Shown here: in pieces, positions 8,301 to 13,295 of the stretch
Layout of the letters: each line of letters begins with the position of its first letter
How positions within the stretch are numbered: the stretch's first letter is position 1
Assembly (NCBI GenBank): GCA_938045435.1
Contig: CALIBA010000112.1
Coordinates: forward strand, 1 to 13,434
Direction of reading: 5' to 3'
DNA: 13,434 nucleotides
Origin: an uncultured Selenomonas sp.
Lineage (GTDB): Bacteria; Bacillota; Negativicutes; Selenomonadales; Selenomonadaceae
Notes under the pieces: model-generated
The model's database searches: none
The model's input: only the letters and a program-made list of their open reading frames with translations
What the model was told of the DNA's origin: nothing
Made by a program: the position numbers and the translations under genes

Positions 8301-8415
8301 TGTCATCATTCAGCCTCCGCATTGCAAGTGAACTGTGTGACATTGCCGCGCCAAAGGACGCATTCATGACCGCACCGATTGCAAAGGAGATGGCAAATAT
8401 TTTTCCTGCCGCCAC
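5329..8415 (-). CDS. Tail tape measure protein (TP901 core)
   Basis: A 1028-residue tape measure protein that sets tail length and is ejected ahead of DNA. The start is GTG at 8415 with AGGAGGG upstream. Layout: a short hydrophobic, Ala/Gly-rich N-terminus (residues 1-25); a long charged helix with heptad character (about 32-135); the TP901-type core (about 165-490) with KFEASMSKVQAITRANSEEM, GETTQFSAQQSAEAMSYLGM and NAGVKASQAGTALR; and hydrophobic stretches near 510-535, 613-635 and 710-775 that could cross a membrane during DNA entry. The commonly conserved tail motif TTFAEDSAEAAIPLDGSPRAIGLW lies near 845-870. A polar Gln/Glu-rich linker follows, and a C-terminal helical end meets gpX. No lysozyme or peptidase motif was recognised. 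By the usual rule of about 0.15 nm per residue it would fit a tail near 150 nm if unprocessed. Confidence 0.95.
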   Translation of the reverse strand: MAAGKIFAISFAIGAVMNASFGAAMSHSSLAMRRLNDDTQYLNAEQKRLERAWKESQGEVKKYTREIARIKQQYDAGRISESQYHSAMERAQQGMRAAGMSADEYRTHLTRLRQEMSQTRAAADKLQNAQAAKAAAGENLANAKAGFGNAVAVAGMVAAPLFSVIDTAAKFEASMSKVQAITRANSEEMGQLTAEARRLGETTQFSAQQSAEAMSYLGMAGWNTEQIIAGMPGLLALAAAGGTDLARTADIVSDDLTAFGLSADKAGHMADVFAVTATRTNTNVEMIGETMKYTAPVARAFGASMEETAALTGIMANAGVKASQAGTALRAGFMRLAGPPKKASKAMDELGISLSDVSAQQAETSAALSSLGIDMDSIAGEGSHKMVAVLQELRDKMQGLTEEEKLAYMQIIFGTEAATGWLNVLEAGPEVFNDLVAQMENCDGEAEKMAAVMMDNAKGSIVQLQSAVEGAAISIGTLFLPSVADAAKWGAEAAASISAWVKEHEGLTKAIVGTVAAFAGIFLGIKTAQVAFAGLRYGIVSVQTTFIEMRAASSIARTSIANNASAIAEGAKTAGASVLDMARNFSMTGAISKASAAFRGLGTAILSIGRAPLAAAFSPLGIALMALAAAAYLIYTNWDKVGPFFMQLWERIQTAFSNAWTAMQPTIERLKTAFYTLVDTLAPKIAAIGEAFMAAFAQVSAAFAEHSGTFDVLISIGMLVAETYGNTVITAFLIFSDVVVGVVTTAIGIVTSVINGIVGVLTGIITFITGVFAGDWSMAWNGIVEVFSSIFGMLANIASNVLGGIKNMVTGIIQDVKNFASGESGGGGGQEIAANARGGIYRKGAFLTTFAEDSAEAAIPLDGSPRAIGLWRKAGELLGIGQEDGGEPRSSVAVERTPKKGNIQGEAKSALQTEDENARIEPTQNQRVEQRFPQVPTEPVNSSESSTYPQQRTQAASEVNKSVEQTRLASGAVRLMNAPPISITLNFSGSVQPEKVKQAVTDAAQTVQRTFAEEMAAYNREIGRLSFG

Positions 8416-8432
8416 AAAATCCCTCCTTTTTC

Positions 8433-8441
8433 TGCTATAAT
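8433..8441 (+). promoter_or_regulatory. Extended -10 promoter for the plus-strand small gene
   Basis: The sequence TGCTATAAT gives a perfect TATAAT (8436-8441) preceded by the TGn element of an extended -10. No good -35 hexamer lies 16-18 bases upstream, where the tape measure RBS and start sit on the other strand; extended -10 promoters can do without one. Transcription would begin near 8448, about 28 bases before the ATG at 8476. It points rightward, against the late operon. It looks like a host sigma-70-type promoter and could be active in a silent prophage. Confidence 0.7.
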
Positions 8442-8475
8442 AGATTTATAAAATATGACAAGGAAGGTGATTCAA

Positions 8476-8679
8476 ATGTTGACCTATTTCCTCATTATTA
8501 TTTGCATCATTGCTTTTTTCTATGCCCTTTGCACCTTTTTCGGGGCCATCGTAGAGGTGTTTTTAGGTTTTCTTTCCCTTCTCATGTTCATTCTTTCTAT
8601 CCCGCATCGGATTGACCGATTTTTACGAAAGCGAAACGGCACTTATAACGAATTTGAGGATGTTTTCAGCAACCCCTAA
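8476..8679 (+). CDS. Small two-helix membrane protein, probable phage moron
   Basis: A 67-residue protein of unknown family, encoded on the plus strand inside the otherwise minus-strand tail operon. Residues about 2-22 and 24-43 are almost wholly hydrophobic (YFLIIICIIAFFYALC, then VEVFLGFLSLLMFILSI). They are followed by a basic RIDRFLRKR and a polar, acidic tail, so a membrane hairpin with a cytoplasmic C-terminus is likely. RBS GGAAGGTGA sits 5 bases before the chosen ATG. An ATG at 8455 would add seven residues but lacks an RBS. Its own promoter and terminator flank it, and its base composition is clearly more A+T-rich than the neighbours, suggesting separate acquisition. Small membrane proteins in such units often act in superinfection exclusion or lysogenic conversion, but nothing in the sequence proves a function. 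The late mRNA is antisense to it. Confidence 0.75.
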   Translation: MLTYFLIIICIIAFFYALCTFFGAIVEVFLGFLSLLMFILSIPHRIDRFLRKRNGTYNEFEDVFSNP

Positions 8680-8690
8680 ACAACACAGGA

Positions 8691-8718
8691 AGGCAGCGGT
8701 TCATATCGCTGCCTTTTT
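8691..8718 (+). terminator. Intrinsic terminator of the plus-strand small gene
   Basis: A perfect 8-bp inverted repeat, AGGCAGCG (8691-8698) and CGCTGCCT (8707-8714), has an 8-base loop and is followed by TTTT and then ATTT on the plus strand. It lies 11 bases after the small gene's stop. Read on the minus strand the hairpin lacks a U-tract, so it should stop rightward but not late-operon transcription. The stop codon of the frameshifted E' frame (8717-8719) lies in its T-tract. Confidence 0.88.
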
Positions 8719-9156
8719 ATTTGCGCTGTTTCTCCTCCTCGAACACGTCCAGCCAGCGGTGGAGTTCTCGGAGCGTCTGACGCTGCCAGAACTCGATCGC
8801 CCCCGCCTCACGCAGGGCAAAGCAGATTGATCTCAGCTGTTGCGCCGGGTCAGCTCTTCGCCCAAAGACTGCAATAAAAAATTCAGTGTCCTCGTGATAA
8901 CCGCCGTATATGTGCGCAGCTTCAGCTTGCGGATCTCCTCGAATGGTACCCCCATCGCCGTCGCTGCGAGACGTGCGCGGAAGTTCGCACTATACACGAT
9001 GTCGGGCGTCGGATCACCGACCATGCGGCAGGCACGTTCGGCGTTGATGAATGCGTTGGAGTCCAGTTCGTCCAGACGATTCTCAAGCTCCGTGAAATCA
9101 AGAGTCTTCTGCTCCTCGATGATCTCTACAGTTTCCATGTTCTCTTTCTTTTCCAT
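8717..9156 (-). CDS. Tail assembly chaperone E-E' fusion made by -1 frameshift
   Basis: This is the predicted long product of the chaperone gene: 94 residues shared with the short form, then 52 residues read in the -1 frame, 146 in total, ending at TAA 8717-8719. The -1 extension has no ATG, GTG or TTG that could start it separately. It contains LREAGAIEFWQRQTLREL followed by HRWLDVFEEEKQRK, a compact helical segment with the TL.EL..W pattern of P2 E'-like (GpE family) proteins. In P2, lambda (G/GT) and many other long-tailed phages the shifted form binds the tape measure and recruits tube subunits. Position just before the tape measure gene in transcription order agrees. What is seen: slippery site, open -1 frame, family-like peptide. 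Frameshifting itself is inferred. Confidence 0.83.
8833..9156 (-). CDS. Tail assembly chaperone E (short form)
   Basis: A 107-residue zero-frame product, comparable to P2 gpE/Mu gp41 (Phage_TAC-like). It is a non-structural chaperone that keeps the tape measure soluble during tail assembly. The start ATG at 9156 is chosen because GGGAGGA stands 6 bases upstream; a longer open frame back to 9270 would run through the tube gene's end and the terminator. The N-terminal quarter is acidic (METVEIIEEQKTLDFTELENRLDELDSN region), typical of these chaperones. The middle has a helical YSANFRARLAATAMGVP and the end LGEELTRRNS. The slippery codons are residues 92-94 (Asn-Phe-Leu). Confidence 0.85.
   Translation of the reverse strand: MEKKENMETVEIIEEQKTLDFTELENRLDELDSNAFINAERACRMVGDPTPDIVYSANFRARLAATAMGVPFEEIRKLKLRTYTAVITRTLNFLLQSLGEELTRRNS
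8875..8881 (-). promoter_or_regulatory. -1 programmed frameshift site (U UUU UUA)
   Basis: On the minus strand the zero frame reads AAT TTT TTA, giving the heptamer T TTT TTA, a textbook X XXY YYZ slippery site identical in phase to the HIV-1 gag-pol site. Zero frame ends 13 codons later (TGA at 8833-8835); the -1 frame stays open 52 codons. Six bases downstream a small stem can form, TCTT (8868-8865) with AAGA (8858-8855). Its GGG loop (8863-8861) could pair with CCC (8849-8847) as a small pseudoknot. AGCTG (8855-8851) with CAGCT (8839-8835) is an alternative hairpin. These stimulators are guesses; the heptamer is clear. Confidence 0.85.
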
Positions 9157-9169
9157 GTCAGTCCTCCCA

Positions 9170-9215
9170 AAAAAAAATATCAAAAAAGCACTCTCGTTCA
9201 TGCGCGAGTGCTTTT
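9170..9215 (-). terminator. Intrinsic terminator/attenuator between tube and chaperone genes
   Basis: In operon orientation, GCACTC (9211-9206) and GAGTGC (9093-side partner at 9193-9188) form the outer stem. A one-base mismatch and two further CG pairs lead to a 6-base loop, followed by TTTTTT, G, and an AT-only run rich in T (9180-9170). It begins about 10 bases after the tube gene's stop and ends just before the chaperone RBS. Because the next genes belong to the same operon, it probably acts as a leaky attenuator that lowers expression of chaperone and tape measure relative to sheath and tube. On the plus strand TTTTCT follows the hairpin, so weak bidirectional action is possible. Confidence 0.8.
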
Positions 9216-9220
9216 CTCGT

Positions 9221-9784
9221 TTACAGTCCCAGTGCCTTACGCACGTCCGCGAGGTAGTCAATGCCGTCAATGAAATGGATATAGTTCAGCTTGTCGATCT
9301 CGACCTTGCGCTTACCGTCGATTGTGACTTTGAGATAGGTCACTTCAAGCGTATTCTTGCTGTCCGTATGATCGGCGGGCTTGAGTGCGCCGAGGCTTCC
9401 CTTTTTCGGCAGTCCGCGAATGTTGACCTTGACCACCTGCACCTTGATCTCGCCCGTCGCAGCGTCATACTGCTCGTTCGCCCCGCGAAACTCAAGGTCA
9501 TGCGAGCGCATGGCGAGGAGTTCGGTCACGTCCTCGTTGATGGTACGCCAGCTGATCTCCGTCTCCATGCTCTCCGTCTGCCCCGGCGTTGGCATCTCGA
9601 TCTCGCCGCCAATGCCCGCGCCGGAGATGGTCGCAGTCTTATAGTTGATGTCCGGCAGGGTTACATCCGCCATGCCGAGCTTGCGATTGCCGCCCTTGAA
9701 CACCTCGAAGTTGATGAGCTTGTCACGGACGGTGTTCACGCCCGCGAAACGCTGCAGGTCAAAGGTGAATTTCTTTTCCTTCAT
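9221..9784 (-). CDS. Major tail tube protein FII-like
   Basis: P2 FII/Mu gpM-type major tube protein, 187 residues (P2 FII 172). The rigid inner tube is built from hexameric rings of it. Shared features include the VTLPDINYKTATISGAGIGG block near residues 41-60, the ISWRTINEDV segment, and a C-terminus VEIDKLNYIHFIDGIDYL plus VRKALGL, which parallels P2 FII's ending VEIDTINMIEKVNGVDRL. The first 14 residues are an added leader, MKEKKFTFDLQRFA, absent from P2 FII and discussed as a finding. The start ATG 9784 has RBS GGGGAGGG and lies 16 bases after the sheath stop. A terminator follows. Confidence 0.93.
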   Translation of the reverse strand: MKEKKFTFDLQRFAGVNTVRDKLINFEVFKGGNRKLGMADVTLPDINYKTATISGAGIGGEIEMPTPGQTESMETEISWRTINEDVTELLAMRSHDLEFRGANEQYDAATGEIKVQVVKVNIRGLPKKGSLGALKPADHTDSKNTLEVTYLKVTIDGKRKVEIDKLNYIHFIDGIDYLADVRKALGL

Positions 9785-9800
9785 GTGCTATTCCCTCCCC

Positions 9801-11249
9801 TTAGGAAAACAACGCCGAGATGTACCCCGGATCGTATTCCATGACGAACTCAATATCCCGTGCGGGTGCTGCGGGTGTGAGGTAGACGTGGAAGCGGATG
9901 ATCCCGTCCATCAGCTCCGTCGTCGTATTCTCATCCTCGCGGAACTCGACGCGTCCGCCGAGCAATGCGCCCTTTGCCGAAAGCCCGTTCAGCCAGATAT
10001 TGGCACTGTCTACGACCGTCTCGATGAGACGCTTGTTTGTCGGCTCGTCGATCTTGCTCCAGAATGTCGTGACAAGGGTATTCCCTACCCAGTTGAACAT
10101 GCGGCGGTTGTTGATGAAGTTGTCCTTCACATCCGTATTCGACGGGTACGCCGTGGTACGGTTGCCCCAGAGCTTCCAGCCGCCGATAAAGTTCAGCGCG
10201 GTCACGATGCCCTGTCCATTCAGATAACCTGCATTTGCAGAGTTCAAGAAAACCTCTGTGCCATCGACAAGACACGCTCCATCTGCTTGGAGATTCTTAT
10301 TCGATGGCGAGTAGTACGGAACATCGTCATGCTGACTGTCCGTACGATTCATAAGGGAGGCGATCTGCGTAGAGAGGTGATATTTCTCGTTTCCGAGCTT
10401 CACCATCGGCCATGTGAGAATGCAGTCCTTATCAGCGAAGTTCTTTTCATTCTTCCACTTGCTCGCGGCGGTATACGTCTTGACCTCCTTTGTCGGAATG
10501 TCGCAAATGGAAATCGCGTTGAAATGACCGCAGATGTTGTGTTCCTTTGCCTTCATGACCGCTGCGACGGTCACATCATGCGACCAGCCGGGTGCGATGA
10601 TGATGCCGGGGACAAGCCCGAAACGCGGGAACACCTCGTCGATAAGTTCAAGCCCCTCCGTGCGGTTCGTGACCGCATCAATGCCGCCGATGATGTCTGA
10701 TGCCTTCACCGCCGTAGGGTCAAGCATGGTATAGCTCAGATAGAGTTCCGTCTGCCCACTCGGAATGCCGCCGCCTGCCATCGGCGTGATGATGACACGC
10801 CCTTCATCATCGTATGCCGCCGTATAGTCGACATTCTTCTTGAGTTGCTCGTGCGCTGCCGTAAGTTTGACCGTAAGCGTGTCCAGCAGTACCGGCTCCG
10901 TCATGGTGACAACGCCGCCCGCCATCGCCGTCTGCTTGTCCTGCACGTCTTTTTTGTGCTTTGCGGGGTCAAGGACGTTCACCAGTACGATCGGTGCCAT
11001 GTTGAACAGCGCGAAATGCGTCTTGATGACCTCTGCGAGCGTGTACTTCTCCCACTCATCCGAATAGCCAAGTGCCGCGACTGCCTCCTTATAGGAGTAA
11101 CAGAGCACGGGTGTGTTGACCGCTGCGGGTGCGCTCGCCAGATGGACGGGTGCCGTACCGAATGCGACAATCAGCCCGCTGTCGGTCACGGTCATCGGAA
11201 CGAGGCTCGTTGCACGTTCCTTCGTATATACACCGTGTTTATACGCCAT
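9801..11249 (-). CDS. Contractile tail sheath protein FI-like
   Basis: A 482-residue sheath protein of the P2 FI/Mu gpL family, which surrounds the tube and contracts to drive the spike into the cell. The N-terminal part shows GVYTKERATSLVPMTVTDSG and an IVAFGTAPVHLA strand. Residues about 95-185 look like an inserted β-rich domain (YTAAYDDEGRVIITPMAGGG), which explains the length above P2 FI (396). The core contains GLVPGIIIAPGWSHDVTVAA (about 228-247), a typical sheath signature, and later LNSANAGYLNGQGIVTALNF and FIGGWKLWGNRTTAYPSN, the strongly conserved 'GWxLWGNRT' block. The end RDIEFVMEYDPGYISALFS matches the usual sheath C-terminus. Start ATG 11249 has AGAGGTGA 7 bases upstream and lies 2 bases after the preceding stop. 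Confidence 0.96.
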   Translation of the reverse strand: MAYKHGVYTKERATSLVPMTVTDSGLIVAFGTAPVHLASAPAAVNTPVLCYSYKEAVAALGYSDEWEKYTLAEVIKTHFALFNMAPIVLVNVLDPAKHKKDVQDKQTAMAGGVVTMTEPVLLDTLTVKLTAAHEQLKKNVDYTAAYDDEGRVIITPMAGGGIPSGQTELYLSYTMLDPTAVKASDIIGGIDAVTNRTEGLELIDEVFPRFGLVPGIIIAPGWSHDVTVAAVMKAKEHNICGHFNAISICDIPTKEVKTYTAASKWKNEKNFADKDCILTWPMVKLGNEKYHLSTQIASLMNRTDSQHDDVPYYSPSNKNLQADGACLVDGTEVFLNSANAGYLNGQGIVTALNFIGGWKLWGNRTTAYPSNTDVKDNFINNRRMFNWVGNTLVTTFWSKIDEPTNKRLIETVVDSANIWLNGLSAKGALLGGRVEFREDENTTTELMDGIIRFHVYLTPAAPARDIEFVMEYDPGYISALFS

Positions 11250-11251
11250 AT

Positions 11252-11554
11252 TTATTCACCTCTTTCCACTTCAAGAGCCGCCAGATAGAGCGGCGTGCCC
11301 ATCTGCGCGACCTCTGCCATTGCCGCGCCGAGCTCCTCCACGGGGACAAAAAGCCGCGCAATTCCAACGTACTTCTCTTTTGCCATCTCTACGACCTCAT
11401 GCGGATAGCCGCGATAGACGGTATGGCATTTCAGCCCGTCCGCAAGGCGATTCGGGCCGATGTAGACATAATTCTCCGCCGTATGCTCCTGCACAGGTGA
11501 CACCTTTTTCGCTTTGACAGCAGGCGCTTCCTGCTTCTTCATCTCTTCACTCAT
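11252..11554 (-). CDS. Small phage protein of unknown function before the sheath gene
   Basis: A 100-residue protein I do not recognise. The N-terminal 25 residues are charged and Lys/Glu-rich, probably flexible (EEMKKQEAPAVKAKK). The rest is mixed α/β with ENYVYIGPNRLADGLKCHTV, a YRGYPHEVVEMAKEKY helix and VPVEELGAAMAEVAQMG. It overlaps the previous gene by ATGA and is followed by the sheath gene after 2 bases, so it is translated with the tail block. Its place corresponds to the small gene before the sheath in Mu (gp38 position), so a tail assembly part or chaperone is possible, but this is only by position. Confidence 0.75.
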   Translation of the reverse strand: MSEEMKKQEAPAVKAKKVSPVQEHTAENYVYIGPNRLADGLKCHTVYRGYPHEVVEMAKEKYVGIARLFVPVEELGAAMAEVAQMGTPLYLAALEVERGE

Positions 11555-12045
11555 GTATTGTCCTCCTGCATAATACGATCAAATCCCGCCGCCATCTGCT
11601 CATTCGGCTGCGCAACGGTATAGACCAGTGTCGCATAGCCGAAATAGTAGGGGTACGGCTGCACCTCGATCGTCTCAAATTTCGTCGGCAGGACAAGGCG
11701 AAAGCGATTCTCCAGTTTACGGAAAATTAAAAGACGCTGCCGCACCCGCTCCATGATGGAGAGCAAGTCACGCCACGCCTCTTTATCCTCGCCGTATACG
11801 CCGAACGTCAGCCCGATGGTCGCCTCCGCGCCCACCTTTTCCGGCTCTGTCACATCTTCCGTCTTCTGCCAGCTGACAACAACGAGCGGATAGTACGTGT
11901 CGTCCTTAAATTCATCATCCGGAATGTGCTGCGCATAGACGGAAACTTTCTTATCTGCCTGTCCCTCTGCTTTCATCCGATAGTTTGCCGTCGCCGCTTC
12001 GACCTCACGGACAACGGCACTCACAAGCATTGCAGGTGTCATCAT
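11551..12045 (-). CDS. Probable tail terminator / tail completion protein
   Basis: A 164-residue protein in the slot where Mu- and P2-like phages encode the tail terminator or completion subunit. It begins MMTPAMLVSAVVREVEAAT (a helix). It then has a strand-rich segment YYPLVVVSWQKTEDVTEPEK and ATIGLTFGVYGEDKEAWRDL, a helix RDLLSIMERVRQRLLIF, and the tail PYPYYFGYATLVYTVAQPN. The α/β pattern with a central 'V.V.W/YG' strand block and a long helix resembles other tail terminators, but I see no decisive motif. Its start overlaps the stop of the upstream gene (ATGA); a second ATG directly follows the first. Confidence 0.6.
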   Translation of the reverse strand: MMTPAMLVSAVVREVEAATANYRMKAEGQADKKVSVYAQHIPDDEFKDDTYYPLVVVSWQKTEDVTEPEKVGAEATIGLTFGVYGEDKEAWRDLLSIMERVRQRLLIFRKLENRFRLVLPTKFETIEVQPYPYYFGYATLVYTVAQPNEQMAAGFDRIMQEDNT

Positions 12046-12602
12046 CGATACCTCGCCAAGAAATTATTGACCTCACGGTCAACCGCCACCGAAAGCCGCC
12101 CCTGCAAATGCTCCTCTATGTAGCTTCTTATGCTCGGATGCCCGAGCATCTGCGGCACGGACGGCGCAAAATTCTTTGCAATCGGCATGGATTCATTCCC
12201 ATGCGTACGATGAAATACGCCGACGTGACCGCTCTGCATCCGTGCAAGAAATGCGTGTGCAACCGTCCCGCCCTGCCCTTTCACGACCTCGCTGTAGAGA
12301 TATGTCCCCTTCGGTGGGCGTTTCGTCGGCACACGGTTCGGGTTGTGCTTGAAATACGCAAGATCATTCACGCGCCCGCGTGCGGAGAATACTGCGCCGC
12401 TGCCGCGATATGAGACGCGCATTGCACCCGCAATACGTTTCTTTTGGAACGTATACCGCTCTGTGATTTTCTGCGCCGCCTCGCGCTGTACGCCCTTGAC
12501 AGAACTCCGCACCGCACGTTTTGAGAGACGGTCAACCGCTCCCGGAAACTCTTTGAGCAGGTTTGCCGCCCGCTGCAGATCACTGTCATCAATCTCAATC
12601 AT
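12042..12602 (-). CDS. Minor tail protein Z-like (gpZ family)
   Basis: A 186-residue protein resembling the lambda gpZ/HK97-gp10-type family, involved in head-tail joining or tail completion. The start ATG 12602 is chosen over an upstream in-frame codon at 12668 because GGGAGGTGG stands just ahead of it and it forms an ATGA overlap with the preceding stop. N-terminal MIEIDDSDLQRAANLLKEFP and RLSKRAVRSSVKGVQREAAQ are helical. ITERYTFQKKRIAGAMRVSY followed by GSGAVFSARGR is the typical pattern of a helix then β-hairpin in this family. A basic, loop-rich middle (HNPNRVPTKRPPKG) follows, then GHVGVFHRTHGNESMPI, which resembles the usual 'G..GVF.R....PI....GPSVP' motif of the family, and a C-terminal helix. 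Confidence 0.82.
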   Translation of the reverse strand: MIEIDDSDLQRAANLLKEFPGAVDRLSKRAVRSSVKGVQREAAQKITERYTFQKKRIAGAMRVSYRGSGAVFSARGRVNDLAYFKHNPNRVPTKRPPKGTYLYSEVVKGQGGTVAHAFLARMQSGHVGVFHRTHGNESMPIAKNFAPSVPQMLGHPSIRSYIEEHLQGRLSVAVDREVNNFLARYR

Positions 12603-12949
12603 GGGAATCCACCTCCCGCGCGGAATGCGCCCAGTGTAATGGTCAGCATCCCCATATCCTCGGTGCATGTGTCCACGGTGTAACGCTTGCCGTCAATCTT
12701 GAAGTTTGTCCCTTGTTTTGGAATGTGCGGCAAATCATCTGTCCTCACACAGACGGTGAGATAGTCACCGTGAAGCCCCTCGGGTGTGCGGCGGCCACCA
12801 TGCAGGGCGGCGTTGCGCTTTTCGGTCATGTCGCCCGAGATGACGCAGATACAGTCCGTCCCGTCCAGATTGTGACGCTCGCCGAACTCATTGGGATTAA
12901 GGAACACGGCGGACACATCCGCCGCGACCTGTTCCTTGAAACCCATCAT
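12599..12949 (-). CDS. Head-tail attachment protein (gpFII/Gifsy-2 type)
   Basis: A 116-residue protein with the layout of small head-tail connector proteins: an N-terminal helix GFKEQVAADVSAVFLNPNEF, a first strand with RHNLDGTDCICVISGD, a middle region around LHGDYLTVCVRTDDLPHIPK, and the ending FKIDGKRYTVDTCTEDMGML-TITLGA. The pattern 'F.....D....F.N..EF.E.H..DG' and 'G....DG.RY.V......G.L.ITL' is one I associate with connector proteins of Firmicutes siphoviruses and myoviruses. Position between the DUF2190 gene and the gpZ-like gene fits a stopper or joining protein. It overlaps its neighbours by ATGA on both sides. The start could be either of two adjacent ATGs (12949 or 12946). Confidence 0.75.
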   Translation of the reverse strand: MMGFKEQVAADVSAVFLNPNEFGERHNLDGTDCICVISGDMTEKRNAALHGGRRTPEGLHGDYLTVCVRTDDLPHIPKQGTNFKIDGKRYTVDTCTEDMGMLTITLGAFRAGGGFP

Positions 12950-13281
12950 CCGATGCGGACAAGCACCACCGTGTCCGCCTGCTCTTTCGGCGCAATCGCA
13001 TAGCCTGCACGTACCGTTGATGCCCCGGATGCGCTAACGATGTTTTTCTGCGTCTTGTCCCAGTAGACCTCTGCGCCGATATCGATCTTACCCGTCGCCG
13101 CCGGGAGTCGGAACGCTCCTACGAGCGTAATTGTTCCCATCTCTCCTTTGGAAATCTCTGTGAGTGCGACGCCAATCCGCGCCGCAAGGGGGACGACCTC
13201 CATATAGGCGACGTTTGCCGCCGCCATGTAGTCGATGTTGTCGCCGCGCTGCACATACGTCGCTTTTACTACTTCTGCCAT
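12946..13281 (-). CDS. DUF2190 family capsid-associated protein
   Basis: A 111-residue protein of the DUF2190 family, found next to major capsid genes in many tailed phages. It probably is a decoration or capsid-stabilising protein; older annotations calling it 'RecA/RadA recombinase' are not supported. The hallmarks are KATYVQRGDNIDYMAAANV near the start, VVPLAARIGVALTEISKGE (about 29-47), then GTITLVGAFRLPAATGKIDI and GAEVYWDKTQKNIVSASG, ending in GYAIAPKEQADTVVLVRI. Together they form the expected small β-barrel. The start ATG 13281 has AAGGAGGAT 9 bases upstream, 14 bases after the capsid gene stop. It overlaps the next gene by ATGA. Confidence 0.9.
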   Translation of the reverse strand: MAEVVKATYVQRGDNIDYMAAANVAYMEVVPLAARIGVALTEISKGEMGTITLVGAFRLPAATGKIDIGAEVYWDKTQKNIVSASGASTVRAGYAIAPKEQADTVVLVRIG

Positions 13282-13295
13282 TTCTTATATCCTCC

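Noticed and set aside
9157..9270. Longer start for the chaperone gene at 9270
   Set aside because: It would overlap the tube gene end and read through the terminator hairpin; ATG 9156 has a clear RBS.
8840..10700. Plus-strand open frames of 334 and 351 codons opposite tube and sheath genes
   Set aside because: Both lie antisense to strongly conserved tail proteins and begin inside them without initiation signals.
12603..12668. Upstream start for the gpZ-like gene at 12668
   Set aside because: No RBS there, and it would overlap the connector gene by about 70 bases; ATG 12602 has GGGAGGTGG and an ATGA overlap.
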